Below, piece by piece: positions 18,936 to 27,898 of a stretch of 64,000 bases of DNA. Below the pieces are notes generated by a model. That model was not told where the DNA came from and ran no database searches. It saw nothing but the letters and a program-made list of their open reading frames with translations. Position 1 is the first letter of the stretch; every line of letters begins with the position of its first letter. Made by a program: the position numbers and the translations under genes. The DNA is from Pseudomonas citronellolis (GTDB lineage Bacteria > Pseudomonadota > Gammaproteobacteria > Pseudomonadales > Pseudomonadaceae), in the NCBI RefSeq assembly GCF_900112375.1, contig NZ_FOLS01000009.1:1-64000 (forward strand). Direction: 5' to 3'.

Positions 18936-18953
18936 GTTATCGGAATCGATAAC
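18936..18953. promoter_or_regulatory. Palindrome upstream of the HTH_37 gene
   Basis: GTTATCG-GAAT-CGATAAC is a perfect 7-bp inverted repeat in an AT-rich patch upstream of the regulator. XRE-type antitoxins commonly bind such sites over their own promoter. Confidence 0.55.
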
Positions 18954-19572
18954 GCGGCATAATTTTCCTCTCGACCAAAAGCGGAGTTTGGCGCCCAGCA
19001 CCGCAGGGCGCAGGGAAGCACGGCCGTAGGAGCGGACTCCGTCCGCGATTCGGCGGATAACGCCGGCGGTCGGGGTTAAGAGCACCCTCTCCCCAGCCCT
19101 CTCCCGCAAGCGGGAGAGGGGGCTGTTCGTGCCACCGGGGCATCCGGCGTGGCCAGGGAAGCCAATCGCGGATGGAGTCTGCTCCTACGGGGAAACTCCG
19201 TGCCTCATTGCAGACTGTAGGAGCGGGCCCTGCCCGCGAATCGCGCGCAGGGCGCGCTCCTACAGGGGAATGACATCGGCGCGCGGGCTTTCCCCTCACC
19301 CCAGCCCTCTCCCGGAGGGAGAGGGAGCTAGGCCGTGCCGAGAGGAGGCCTGGTTTCAGCCGGCGATCCCTGTGCTAGCCGGCTAACGCCGAAACACCCA
19401 TGTACTCCGAACGGTCCCCTCTCCTTCCGGGAGAGGGTTAGGGTGAGGGGGCCGCAGGCCTGCTCGCGATTTCGCGCGCAGGGCGCGCTCCTACAAGGGA
19501 ATGGCGCGGGCGGGGCAGCGTAGGAGCGGATCTCATCCGCGAACCGCGCCGGTGGTTCCGGCTATCGCGGCC
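18954..19572. repeat. Long repeat block without genes
   Basis: Roughly 600 bp hold REP-type units only: GTAGGAGCGGACTCCGTCCG variants at 19026-19052 and (inverted) 19164-19189, GTAGGAGCGGGCCCTGCCCG at 19219, further TAGGAGCG... units at 19251-19262 (inverted) and 19521-19545, and the CCCTCTCCC...GGGAGAGGG palindrome at 19084-19123, 19292-19329 and 19415-19450. Open frames through this block are driven by repeat symmetry and are not believed. Confidence 0.8.
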
Positions 19573-19893
19573 TCAGAACACCGGCGGCCGCCGGGTGATC
19601 AGCCCCTGGCGGGCGACGCGGGTCAGCTCGTGGACTAGCGGCTGTAGTTCCTCGGCGCGCGGCGACTGGATCACGGCGAAGTCGAAATGGTCGCGGGGGA
19701 AGCGGGCGATTTCCGCAAGGTCGGCGGCGAACTGGATGAGGAAGGTGCGCGAGCCCTGCCAGCGCTTCGGCCAGCCTTCGAGGTAGCGAACCAGGGTGGG
19801 CTGATGGTGGCCGCACAGGAGGATGCGCGGGTTGCGCCGCAGCAGGCCGGTGGTGATGGGGGCCAGGCGCACCTGGGGATTGGGACAGGTCAT
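19573..19893 (-). CDS. Conserved-looking hypothetical protein, 106 residues
   Basis: I do not recognise this protein. It begins MTCPNPQVRLAPITTGLLRR and contains a Rossmann-like pattern: hydrophobic strand RILLCGHHQPTLVRYLEGW, then RTFLIQFAADLAEIARFP, then HFDFAVIQSPRAEELQPLVHELTRVAR. This order of strand, helix and FDFAVI strand is reminiscent of a truncated methyltransferase or a minimal nucleotide-binding fold, but the glycine motif is missing. GGAG lies ten bases before the ATG. It is a single minus-strand gene divergent from thpR. Confidence 0.6.
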   Translation of the reverse strand: MTCPNPQVRLAPITTGLLRRNPRILLCGHHQPTLVRYLEGWPKRWQGSRTFLIQFAADLAEIARFPRDHFDFAVIQSPRAEELQPLVHELTRVARQGLITRRPPVF

Positions 19894-20085
19894 GGTGTCA
19901 TGTCTCCGCCTCTGGGGTCCTGCTGGACGCGGCGAGAGGCACACCGAACCAGCGCTTTAGCGGTATTTCGATGCCCCTGAGGCATCAGCGCCCCGCAAGT
20001 TGCTACTTAAATCGGCGCTGTGCGGCATCCTAGAGAAGCCCCGGCGATACTGTCAAGGCGACTTCCGGCTGACGAGAGAGCCCCG

Positions 20086-20619
20086 ATGAGCACCCCACCC
20101 CTGCGCCTGTTCTTCGCCCTGCCCTGCCCGGAGGAAATCCGCGCGCCCCTGGCCGCCTGGCGCGACGGCCTGGTCATCGACGGCCAGCCGGTGGCGGCGG
20201 CCAACCTGCACCTCACCCTGGCCTTCCTCGGCTCGGTGCCGCGCGCCCGCAAGGCCGAGTTGCTAGACCTGGGCGCGAGCCTGCCGCGCACGCCCTTCGA
20301 ACTGCTGCTGGATCGCCTGGAACGCTGGCGCAACGGCATCCTGCACCTGGCGCCGACGACCATCCCGCCGGCGCTGCCCAGCCTGGTCCAGGCTCTGCAA
20401 GATGCCCTGCAGGTCAGCGGCTTCGAGATCGAGCGGCGGCCCTTCCGCCCGCACCTGACCCTGGCCCGTCACTGCCGCCATGCGCCCGATGCCGAGGCGC
20501 AATTCGCCTGGCCAGCCCGCGAACTGGTGCTGTACAGCTCGGAGAACGGCCCCCACGGCGTGCATTACCGGGCCATCGGCCGCTGGCCCCTGGACGGCGA
20601 ACAGGCGCTCAGCGATTGA
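20086..20619 (+). CDS. thpR: RNA 2',3'-cyclic phosphodiesterase (2H family)
   Basis: The 177-residue 2H phosphoesterase opens 2',3'-cyclic phosphates on RNA ends; it was formerly called 2'-5' RNA ligase. The two catalytic HxT motifs are HLTLAFLG (near residue 43) and HLTLARH (near 124). RLFFALPCPEEI at the N-terminus is typical. ATG at 20086 follows GAGAGAG; an ATG at 20020 would add unconserved residues. It overlaps the end of the convergent LysR gene by 11 bp. Confidence 0.92.
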   Translation: MSTPPLRLFFALPCPEEIRAPLAAWRDGLVIDGQPVAAANLHLTLAFLGSVPRARKAELLDLGASLPRTPFELLLDRLERWRNGILHLAPTTIPPALPSLVQALQDALQVSGFEIERRPFRPHLTLARHCRHAPDAEAQFAWPARELVLYSSENGPHGVHYRAIGRWPLDGEQALSD

Positions 20620-21502
20620 GCGCAGCCCATCCCTCGGCGTAATCGAGGAAGCGGCGCAGTCCCTGGGTCGGGTACTTGTCCACGTGCAGCGCGCGGAAGA
20701 AGGTGCGCCGCAGCGGCCCCAGGGGATTGTCCAGGGCGACCAGCTCGCCGCTGGCCAGCTCGTCGGCCACTACCCGCCGCGACAGGCAGCTGATGCCGGC
20801 CCCGCTGGCCACCAGGTGCTTGATCGCCTCGGCGTTGCTCACCTCCAGCGGCGCCGCCAGGCTGCCCAGGCGCGGCAGCACCTGCTGCTCGAAGGTCACC
20901 CGGGTGCCGGAGCCGGCCTCGCGGAGGATCCAGCGTGTCGCCGCCAACTGCTCGAAGGTCACCTGCGCCGCCCGCGCCAGCGGATGCTCGGGCGCCGCGA
21001 CCAGCAACAGCTCATCCTCGATCCACGGCAACAATTGCACCTGCGGATGCTGGATGGGCGACTCGATGTAGGCCACGTCCAGGCGGAACTCGCAGAGCGC
21101 GGCCAGGATCTCGCGGCTGTTGGCCACCTGCAGTTGCAGGCGGCTGTCCGGCAGTTCGGCGAGAAACCCGGCCATCACCCGCGGCAGCAGGTAGCCACCG
21201 ATGCTGCGGCTGGCGCCCAGGGCCAGCTGCACCGGCGCGTGCTGGAACAGCGTCTCCAGCTCGGCGCCCTGGGCCAGCAGGGCGCAGGCCCGGGGATACA
21301 GGGCGCGACCGTTGTCGTTGAGCGCCAGGCGCTTGCCGCTGCGGTCGAACAGGCGCGTCTGCAGGGTGCGCTCCAGTTCCTGCAGCGCCTGGCTGGCCGC
21401 CGATTGCGAAAGCGCGATGGCGGCCGCCGCCTGGGTCACGTTGCCGTGCTCGGCGATGGCGGTGAAGGTGGCCAGCTGGCGCAGGGTGATTCGCGGGGCC
21501 AT
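20609..21502 (-). CDS. LysR-family regulator divergent from the YeiH-type gene
   Basis: This is a 297-residue LysR protein: N-terminal winged helix-turn-helix (LRQLATFTAIAEHGNVTQAAAAIALSQSAASQALQELE) and a C-terminal inducer-binding domain of the CysB/CbbR sort with ASRSIGGYLLPRVMAGF. It is divergent from the YeiH-type transporter, with 93 bp between the starts, so it most likely activates that gene (as YeiE is next to yeiH in enterics). The 3' end overlaps thpR. Confidence 0.9.
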   Translation of the reverse strand: MAPRITLRQLATFTAIAEHGNVTQAAAAIALSQSAASQALQELERTLQTRLFDRSGKRLALNDNGRALYPRACALLAQGAELETLFQHAPVQLALGASRSIGGYLLPRVMAGFLAELPDSRLQLQVANSREILAALCEFRLDVAYIESPIQHPQVQLLPWIEDELLLVAAPEHPLARAAQVTFEQLAATRWILREAGSGTRVTFEQQVLPRLGSLAAPLEVSNAEAIKHLVASGAGISCLSRRVVADELASGELVALDNPLGPLRRTFFRALHVDKYPTQGLRRFLDYAEGWAALNR

Positions 21503-21595
21503 ATCGATAAAACCGTTTGATCCAATAAGAACAATCCGTTTTTACACTAAGCAGGCAGCGCACACCATGGCAGCACCTTACACAAGGAGCCCGTC

Positions 21596-22627
21596 ATGCT
21601 TACCCGCCTGCGCCGCACGCCCTACCTGGTCCCCGGCGCCCTGCTCTGCCTGCTGATCGCCGGCGCCGCCAACCTGCTGGTGCGCATCCCCGCCATCAGC
21701 CATCTCGGCCTCGGCAGTCTGACCCTGGCCATCCTCCTCGGCCTGCTGCTGGGCAACCTCGGCCTGGCCCGTTTCGGCGGCCTGCGCCCCGGCGTCGAGC
21801 TGTCGCGCCAGCAGCTGCTGCGCCTGGGCGTGGTGCTCTACGGCCTGCGCCTGACCTTCCAGGACATCGCCGCCCTCGGCCCGGCGGCGCTGGTGATCGA
21901 TGTGCTGATGGTCGCCAGCACCCTGCTGGTCGCCGGCTGGGTCGGCGTGCGCTGGCTCAAGCTGCCGCGCGAAAGCGCCCTGCTGATCGGCGCCGGCAGC
22001 GCCATCTGCGGCGCCGCCGCGGTCATGGCGAGCAGCCCGGTGCTGCGCGCCCGCGCCGAGCACACCGCCGTGGCGGTGGCCACCGTGGTGCTGTTCGGCA
22101 CCCTGGCCATGCTTCTGCACCCGCTGCTGTTCGCCCACCTGCCGAACCTGTTCGGCAGCGCCAAGGCCTTCGGCATCTTCAGCGGCTCGACCATCCACGA
22201 GGTGGCCCAGGTGGTCGCCGCCGGCCGCGCCATGGACCCGGCCGCCGCCGACGCCGCGCTGATCAGCAAGATGCTCCGTGTCCTGCTGCTGGCCCCGGCG
22301 CTGCTCTGCCTGGGGCGCTTCGCCGCCAGCGACGAGGCAGCCGGCGAAGGCCGGCGCCGCCTGCACATCCCCGGCTTCGCCGTGGCCTTCCTGCTGGTCA
22401 CCGGCCTGCGTTCGCTGGGCCTGGTGCCGCACGCCTGGCTGGCGCCGCTGCAACAGCTGGACGACGTGCTGCTGGGCATGGCCATGGCCGCCCTGGGCCT
22501 GGCCACCCGCCTCGGCGACCTGCGCCGCGAAGGCCCCAAACCGCTGCTGCTGGGCGCCGGGCTGTTCGCCTTCCTGCTGGTCGGCGGCGGCCTGATCAAC
22601 AGCGGCGTGCAGCACCTGCTGGGCTGA
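21596..22627 (+). CDS. YeiH/UPF0324 family membrane transporter (putative sulfate exporter)
   Basis: The 343-residue protein has about ten hydrophobic spans and the family phrases LGLGSLTLAILLGLLLGN, GVELSRQQLLRLGVVLYGLRLTFQDI, ESALLIGAGSAICGAAAVMA and FSGSTIHEVAQVVAAGRAM. The family is annotated as putative sulfate exporter from one member, so the substrate is uncertain. AAGGAG lies seven bases before the ATG. The divergent LysR gene is the likely regulator, and a bidirectional terminator follows at 22648. Confidence 0.9.
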   Translation: MLTRLRRTPYLVPGALLCLLIAGAANLLVRIPAISHLGLGSLTLAILLGLLLGNLGLARFGGLRPGVELSRQQLLRLGVVLYGLRLTFQDIAALGPAALVIDVLMVASTLLVAGWVGVRWLKLPRESALLIGAGSAICGAAAVMASSPVLRARAEHTAVAVATVVLFGTLAMLLHPLLFAHLPNLFGSAKAFGIFSGSTIHEVAQVVAAGRAMDPAAADAALISKMLRVLLLAPALLCLGRFAASDEAAGEGRRRLHIPGFAVAFLLVTGLRSLGLVPHAWLAPLQQLDDVLLGMAMAALGLATRLGDLRREGPKPLLLGAGLFAFLLVGGGLINSGVQHLLG

Positions 22628-22647
22628 AGCACAATGAAAATAAAAAA

Positions 22648-22676
22648 GGCGGATGCCGCTGGGCATCCGCCTTTTT
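22648..22676. terminator. Bidirectional intrinsic terminator
   Basis: GGCGGATGCC-GCTG-GGCATCCGCC is flanked by AAAAAA on the left and TTTTT on the right, so it ends both the YeiH-type gene (plus) and the convergent DoxX gene (minus). Confidence 0.93.
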
Positions 22677-22693
22677 CATGGCTGCGGGATCGC

Positions 22694-23128
22694 TCAGCTG
22701 GAGAGCTTGCGGTCCAGGGAGAAGGGACCGGCGCCGCTGATGAGCAGGGCCACACTGATCATGATCAGGGTGAAGGCGTATTCGAAGCCGTTGTTGGTGA
22801 TGAAGAAGCCATTGGCGATGTGCACGCTGAACACGGCCACCAGCATGGCGACGATCAGCGGGATGCTGGCCAGGCGCACCAGCAGGCCGAGCACCAGGAA
22901 CAGCCCGCCGAAGAACTCCGCGCTGCCCGCCAGGGTGGCCATCAGGTAGCCGGGGGTCACGCCGAGGGATTCCAGCCACTGGGCCATGCCCGACAGGCCC
23001 GGGCCGCCGAACAGGCCGAAGAGCTTCTGCGAGCCGTGGGCCATGAAGGTCAGGCCGGTGGTGATGCGCAGCACGGCCAGGCCGACGCCGGCGTTGGTGG
23101 ACAGAATGGATTTGACGAGAGCGTTCAT
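22694..23128 (-). CDS. DoxX-family inner membrane protein
   Basis: The 144-residue protein has four spans and the DoxX pattern: VLRITTGLTFMAHGSQKLFGLFGG at residues 17-40, GSAEFFGGLFLVLGLLVRLASIPL and the FAFTL-like FEYAFTLIM. Family members are membrane oxidoreductase-like proteins involved in thiol or quinone redox stress; the precise reaction here is unknown. ATG at 23128 is favoured over a start 57 bp upstream, which would precede the hydrophobic N-terminus with polar, unconserved residues. It is monocistronic. Confidence 0.87.
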   Translation of the reverse strand: MNALVKSILSTNAGVGLAVLRITTGLTFMAHGSQKLFGLFGGPGLSGMAQWLESLGVTPGYLMATLAGSAEFFGGLFLVLGLLVRLASIPLIVAMLVAVFSVHIANGFFITNNGFEYAFTLIMISVALLISGAGPFSLDRKLSS

Positions 23129-23247
23129 GGTGCGTCCTTGTGCAGAGGAAAGTGGGTGAGGCAACCGTCGTTGCGTGAGAAGCAATATAGATCATTCAAT
23201 CGATATAAAAAGCGCAAAAACACGCTAAAACATATCGGAAAGACCGA

Positions 23248-24672
23248 TTACTTCTGAACGGAAGCTACCCGCTGCCGGGACTCCAACCCATCGCGCTCCC
23301 GCTGATAGGCAAGATAGTACTTGTTGACGCTGCTGACGTAGTTCACCACGCCCATGCCCACTTCCTGGGCCGCCACGCGCTCCACCTGGAAGAACCAGCG
23401 GTCCGGGTTCAGGCCCTGGCGGCGGGCCTGGGCGCGCAGGCCCTGGACGCGCTCGGCGCCGACGTTGTAGGCGGCGAGGATGAAGCCCAGGCGCTCGTGC
23501 TCGTCCATGCGCGGGCTGTTGAAGTAGTCGCGGCGCAGCATGGCCAGGTACTTGCTGGCGGCCTGGACGTTGTTCTCCTTGCCCTCCACCGAACGCAGCC
23601 CGACGCTGCGCGCCGCCGCCGGGGTGACCTGCATCAGCCCGGTGGCGCCGGACGCGCCGCGGGCGCCGGGGGTGAGGTTGGATTCCTTGTAGGCCACCGC
23701 GGCCAGGGCCAGCCAGTCGAGGCGGTACTGCTCGGCGAAGCGCTGCAGGGTCGGGCGCACCGCTTCGAGCTTCTTGCGGTCGCCCTTCTCCAGCGGGTTG
23801 CGCACCTGGTAGGCGTGGCGGTACAGGCGCTGGAAGTTGCCATCCTGCTCCGCCGGGGCGTGGTAGTCCTTGAGGAAGCGATCGACGCTGGCGTGCAGCA
23901 TGGAGGCGTCGCGGCGCACGTACCAGGTCATGTTCCGCCGGTTGTCGAGCACCAGGTGGCGGTCGATGCGGATCTTCTTGAACACCTTGGCCCAGCGCTC
24001 GGCGATCGGCTGTTCCACCACGGTGCAGGGATAGATGCCGGCCTGGACCATCTCCAGCACGTCTTCCACCGCCAGGGACGGGTCCACCCAGTCGATGCCG
24101 ATGGGTGCCAGGCGGCGTTGCGCCAGGCGCTCGTTGACCTGCCCGATGGCTTCGCCGGCGGCGCTGCCGGGGGCCAGGGCGATGCGCTTGCCGGCCAGTT
24201 GCTCCAGGCGCGCATAGCGCTTGTTGCCCTGGCGCGAGACCAACACCAGCGGCACGTCCTGGCGCCACGGCAGGCTGGCGGCGACGTCCTGGCCGTCGCG
24301 GGCCACCAGCACCTCGCCGGGGGCGACCAGGTCGCCTTCGCCACGCAGCAGCGCGGCCAGCAACTGGTCCTTGGCCTTGGGAATGAACTTCAGGGTGAGC
24401 GGCTTGCGCCCGGGGGCGTTGTCGTTGAGGTATTGCTCGAAGGCGCGCAGACGGTTGTACTCGACGCCGATGGGCTCGCCCTTGATCTCGCCGGAGCTGT
24501 TGCGGCTCTGATTGACCAGCACGCGCAACACGCCGCTGCTGCGGATGCTGGCCAGGTCGCGGGTATCGGCGCTCTCGCGCTGCCAGTTGTCCGGCTGGCT
24601 GGTCAGGCGCGCGGCCGCCGGCTGCGGCAGCAGTGCCAGCAGGCAGAGGAAGAGCAGCAGCAATCGCGTCAT
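23248..24672 (-). CDS. mltF: MltF-like membrane-bound lytic transglycosylase
   Basis: The 474-residue protein has a signal peptide (MTRLLLLFLCLLALLPQPAAA), an SBP_bac_3-type domain (residues ~45-290, LRVLVNQSRNSSGEI...) and a C-terminal SLT lytic transglycosylase domain with catalytic glutamate in AAVAYKESNLTPGARGASGATGLMQVTP. This domain order is MltF (YfhD), which cleaves peptidoglycan to 1,6-anhydromuropeptides at the outer membrane. The signal lacks a clear lipobox. GGAG lies six bases before the ATG. Pseudomonads carry several MltF-like paralogues, so it may not be the main MltF. Confidence 0.88.
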   Translation of the reverse strand: MTRLLLLFLCLLALLPQPAAARLTSQPDNWQRESADTRDLASIRSSGVLRVLVNQSRNSSGEIKGEPIGVEYNRLRAFEQYLNDNAPGRKPLTLKFIPKAKDQLLAALLRGEGDLVAPGEVLVARDGQDVAASLPWRQDVPLVLVSRQGNKRYARLEQLAGKRIALAPGSAAGEAIGQVNERLAQRRLAPIGIDWVDPSLAVEDVLEMVQAGIYPCTVVEQPIAERWAKVFKKIRIDRHLVLDNRRNMTWYVRRDASMLHASVDRFLKDYHAPAEQDGNFQRLYRHAYQVRNPLEKGDRKKLEAVRPTLQRFAEQYRLDWLALAAVAYKESNLTPGARGASGATGLMQVTPAAARSVGLRSVEGKENNVQAASKYLAMLRRDYFNSPRMDEHERLGFILAAYNVGAERVQGLRAQARRQGLNPDRWFFQVERVAAQEVGMGVVNYVSSVNKYYLAYQRERDGLESRQRVASVQK

Positions 24673-24715
24673 CCAGGTCTCCAAGGATTGGTCATTCACC
24701 GGCGGTCCACTGAGA

Positions 24716-24851
24716 ACCTGATTACGATCTGCTGCGCGTCGACATAACTGCGTTAAAAACAGGCGAGTAATGCTCATTTAGAAATCTAAACTGCGCTTCC
24801 TCGCCTGTTTTTGCCTTGTTCTGCTCTAGCTCGCGATATCGTAAACGAGGT
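24716..24851. repeat. Palindromic element, about 136 bp, upstream of the MltF-like gene
   Basis: The ends ACCTGATTACGATCT (24716-24730) and ATATCGTAAACGAGGT (24836-24851) are imperfect inverted repeats. Inside, AAAAACAGGCGAG (24755-24767) faces CTCGCCTGTTTTT (24800-24812), and TTTAG-AAAT-CTAAA forms the tip. It lies 44 bp upstream of the start. The inner AAAAACAGGC word is shared with the element at 25037-25301, suggesting one family. Confidence 0.65.
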
Positions 24852-25036
24852 CCTAAGAAAGCGGCGCCCTCCGCAAGTTCCCGGCCCCGAAAAAAGGGGC
24901 GCGAGCGTCTCACAAGCGGAGACTGATGCCAATCCAAAATTCCCGAAGCACTTTCACAAGTGCATTCAACAGGCTGTTTTTTAAGACTTTCTTAAGAAAA
25001 CAGGGGATTCTGCTATGCTGCCCGCCCGAATCCACA

Positions 25037-25301
25037 GGGGTCTGAAGATGTTTGATCACGACCGCGACGGCGCCTGTTTTTGTGCGGGACTAGGCGCGAG
25101 GAGAGCGGTTTGGTCATTCCAAATAAACGACGAGCAACGACGTACCGCACAAAAACAGGCCCGTCCCTTCGGGTTGCGCGGCAAATGGCGCCATGCGTCG
25201 TTGCGGGACTTGGCAAGGGGGCACCATTCCCGGCGTCCCGCGCCTAACCTGGCGCCATTTGACGCAGCAACGCGGTTCGTGATCAAACATCTTCAGACCC
25301 C
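25037..25301. mobile_element. MITE-like element with perfect 24-bp terminal inverted repeats
   Basis: The left end begins GGGGTCTGAAGATGTTTGAT (25037) and the right end (25278-25301) is the exact reverse complement over 24 bp. Within the 265 bp, GCCTGTTTTTGTGCGG (25072-25087) faces its complement at 25145-25160, and AAATGGCGCC near 25184 faces GGCGCCATTT near 25253. There is no gene inside and no obvious target duplication. It ends eight bases before the tatD ATG, so it supplies the tatD promoter and leader. Non-autonomous, palindromic, with long terminal repeats: MITE-like. Confidence 0.75.
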
Positions 25302-25309
25302 GGTGAACC

Positions 25310-26125
25310 ATGCAACTGATCGACATTGGCGTCAACCTCACTCATCCGACTTTCGCCAACCGGTTGCCGGCGGTCATCGATCAGGCCATCGGCGCCGGCG
25401 TGGTGCAGATGGTGCTGACCGGCACCAGCCTCGACGAGAGCGAAGCCGCCCTGCGCCTGTGCCGCGAATACGACGAAGGCGGCCAGCGGCTGTTCTGCAC
25501 CGCCGGTGTCCACCCGCACGATGCTTCGCAGTGGAACAGCGCCAGCGCCGCCACCCTGCGGGGCCTGCTGGCGGAGGACAGGGTACGCGCGGTCGGCGAG
25601 TGCGGCCTTGACTTCAATCGGGACTTCTCGCCGCGGCCGCAACAGGAAAAGGCCTTCGAGGAGCAGTTGGCCCTGGCCGTGGAGCTGCAGCGCCCGGTGT
25701 TCATCCACGAGCGCGACGCCGGCGAGCGCCTGCTGGCCATCCTCAAGGGCTTCCGCGACCAGTTGCCCGCCGCCGTGGTGCATTGTTTCACCGGCGAGCG
25801 GCGCACGCTCTACAACTATCTCGATCTCGACCTGCACATCGGCATCACCGGCTGGATCTGCGACGAACGCCGCGGCACCCACCTGCAGGAACTGGTGCGG
25901 GAGATCCCCCGCGGCCGCCTGATGCTTGAGAGCGACGCCCCCTACCTGCTGCCGCGCAGCCTGCGGCCAAAGCCGAAGCACGGGCAGAACGAGCCGGCCT
26001 TCCTCCCCGAGGTGTTGCGCGTCACCGCCCTGCATCGCGGCGAGACGGAAGACGACCTGGCGGCCCATACCACGGCCTGCGCCCGGCGCTTCTTCGGCCT
26101 GTCGGAAATTGCCGAACAAGGCTGA
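25310..26125 (+). CDS. tatD: TatD family metal-dependent hydrolase
   Basis: The 271-residue TIM-barrel metallohydrolase has the expected motifs: [11 protein letters not shown] (metal-binding region), [19 protein letters not shown] with the bridging glutamate, [14 protein letters not shown] and SDAPYLLP. TatD enzymes are 3'-5' exonucleases or D-aminoacyl-hydrolase-like enzymes used in DNA repair. The N-terminal DIGVNLT form is nearest to TatD itself, not YcfH or YjjV. The ATG lies directly behind the MITE-like element; the ribosome site is weak (GGTGA). Confidence 0.93.
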   Translation: MQLIDIGVNLTHPTFANRLPAVIDQAIGAGVVQMVLTGTSLDESEAALRLCREYDEGGQRLFCTAGVHPHDASQWNSASAATLRGLLAEDRVRAVGECGLDFNRDFSPRPQQEKAFEEQLALAVELQRPVFIHERDAGERLLAILKGFRDQLPAAVVHCFTGERRTLYNYLDLDLHIGITGWICDERRGTHLQELVREIPRGRLMLESDAPYLLPRSLRPKPKHGQNEPAFLPEVLRVTALHRGETEDDLAAHTTACARRFFGLSEIAEQG

Positions 26126-26177
26126 CGAATACCCCTCAAGAATGTCCGGAAAGCGACGCTAACCTGGGAGGCGAAGC

Positions 26178-26199
26178 TGTCTTGACCCTCATCAAGACA
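26178..26199. promoter_or_regulatory. Inverted repeat upstream of the chemoreceptor gene
   Basis: TGTCTTGA-CCCTCA-TCAAGACA is a perfect 8-bp palindrome 65 bp before the receptor ATG, with outer GAAG/CTTC continuing the symmetry. It could be an operator or a leader hairpin. Confidence 0.5.
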
Positions 26200-26263
26200 G
26201 ACTTCTTCTCTTCAACGAGAATGAAGGCCAAAAGCCATCATTCCCACTACAAGAAGCATCCCC

Positions 26264-27742
26264 ATGGGCGCCTGGATCCGCGATATCTCTCTGAAGTACA
26301 AGTTCTGGGCCGTGAACGCGGTCGCCTTCTTCACCACCTTGCTGCTCGTGCTGTTCTCCATGCACCAGGAAGTGGACGCACGCAACCAGGCCGCCCGCCA
26401 GGGCGCCGAGGTCCAGGCCCGGCTGCTGCAGAACTGGCCGGCCGGCACGGCGCTGCCCAGCGCCGACAACCTGCTGAGCTTCGCCAGCGGCAGCGCCCCG
26501 CAACTGCCGGGCGTGGACACCGGCGCGCTGGCTCGCGGCAACGGCTGGGTCGACCTGGGCGGCGCCTCCAGCCGCCTCGGCCCGCTGGCCGGCGCCTGGG
26601 TGCGGGATGCCGGCGACGGCCAGCGCATCGCGGTGCTGGCCCCCGGGGCCGACCTCTGGCAGGTGTTCAGCGAGCGCGCCCTGGCTTACGCCGGCGCGGT
26701 GCTGGTGCTGATGATGGCCCTGCTGGCCGCCTCGCAGTTGCTGATCCGCTTCATCCTCACCCACCTGCTGAAGCTGCGCGATGTGATGCAGCACGTGGAG
26801 CGCAGCGGCGACCTTTCCGCCCGCGTGCCGCTGGACAGCCGCGACGAGGTGGGCCAGATGGCCACTGCCTTCAACGCCATGCAGGCCGGCTACCAGCGCG
26901 TGGTCGGCACCGTGGCCCAGGCCGCCGGGCGCCTCGACGAAGGCGCGCGCACCCTCGCCCAGAGCATGGGCCAGGTGCGCCAGGGCATGCTCGGCCAGCA
27001 GAGCGAGACCGACCAGGCCGCCACCGCGATCAACGAGATGTCCACCACCGTGCACCACATCGCCCAGCACGCCGCCGACACCCGCGACCAGTCGCAGGAA
27101 GCCGACCGCTTGGCCGGCGCCGGCCAGCAGGTGGTGGGCCGCGTCGGCCAGTCCATCGCCGGGCTGTCCCAGGGCGTGCAGCAGACCGCGCAGATGATCC
27201 AGCAACTGGCCGAAGACAGCCAGAAGATCAGCAGCGTGGTCAGCGTCATCCACGGCATCGCCGAGCAGACCAACCTGCTCGCCCTCAACGCCGCCATCGA
27301 GGCCGCCCGCGCCGGCGAGATGGGCCGCGGCTTCGCCGTGGTGGCCGACGAGGTGCGCAACCTGGCCAAGCGCGTGCAGGACTCCACCGACGAGATCACC
27401 CAGATGATCAACGCACTGCAGTCCGGCACCCGCGACGCCGTGGAATTCATGCAGGAAAGCTCGTTCAAGGCCGACGGCTGCGTCGAGCAGGCCCAGGAAG
27501 CCGGCGAGGCGCTGGCGGCCATCGCCGGGGCGGTGGCGCTGATGCGCGAGAGCAACACGCAGATCGCCGTGGCCGCCGAGCAGCAGAGCCAGGTGGCCGA
27601 GGAGATGACGCGCTCGGTGGTGGGTATCCGCGACGTCACCGAGCTGACCGTGCAGCAGACGGTGGATTCGGCCGGCACCAGCCACGAGCTGGCCGAGCTG
27701 GCCGGCGAGCTGAGCCGGGCGATCCGCCAGCTGCGCCTGTAG
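26264..27742 (+). CDS. Methyl-accepting chemotaxis protein
   Basis: The 492-residue receptor has a first transmembrane helix at residues 13-33 ([20 protein letters not shown]), a short periplasmic sensor (~100 residues), a second helix around 138-160, a HAMP domain ([39 protein letters not shown]) and the coiled-coil signalling domain with hairpin tip [19 protein letters not shown]. It feeds CheA/CheW. The sensor is too small for dCACHE and has no named fold that I can see; the ligand is unknown. No C-terminal pentapeptide for CheR is present. Confidence 0.95.
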   Translation: MGAWIRDISLKYKFWAVNAVAFFTTLLLVLFSMHQEVDARNQAARQGAEVQARLLQNWPAGTALPSADNLLSFASGSAPQLPGVDTGALARGNGWVDLGGASSRLGPLAGAWVRDAGDGQRIAVLAPGADLWQVFSERALAYAGAVLVLMMALLAASQLLIRFILTHLLKLRDVMQHVERSGDLSARVPLDSRDEVGQMATAFNAMQAGYQRVVGTVAQAAGRLDEGARTLAQSMGQVRQGMLGQQSETDQAATAINEMSTTVHHIAQHAADTRDQSQEADRLAGAGQQVVGRVGQSIAGLSQGVQQTAQMIQQLAEDSQKISSVVSVIHGIAEQTNLLALNAAIEAARAGEMGRGFAVVADEVRNLAKRVQDSTDEITQMINALQSGTRDAVEFMQESSFKADGCVEQAQEAGEALAAIAGAVALMRESNTQIAVAAEQQSQVAEEMTRSVVGIRDVTELTVQQTVDSAGTSHELAELAGELSRAIRQLRL

Positions 27743-27759
27743 CCCCTCCGCCCTGCCAC

Positions 27760-27783
27760 GCGGCCCGGCACTGTCCGGGCCGC
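27760..27783 (+). terminator. GC-rich hairpin after the chemoreceptor gene
   Basis: GCGGCCCGG-CACTGT-CCGGGCCGC forms a 9-bp stem 17 bp after the stop. It is followed by only three T residues a few bases on, so termination may be partial. Confidence 0.6.
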
Positions 27784-27898
27784 GCCGTTTCCGGCTATCG
27801 AAGCCATAGGCGATAGTCATTCGCCGCCCACCCGCCGCGGACCTAGACTTTGTGCAAGCGTCCGTGAAAACGGGCAAGACCGGAAAAGGAGTCCGCCT

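Noticed and set aside
18954-19572. CRISPR array
   Set aside because: The repeats are palindromic, irregularly spaced, in both orientations and without unique spacers of constant length; no cas genes are present.
25062-25260. A coding gene inside the MITE-like element
   Set aside because: The open frames there mirror the internal palindromes, have no ribosome site and resemble no protein.
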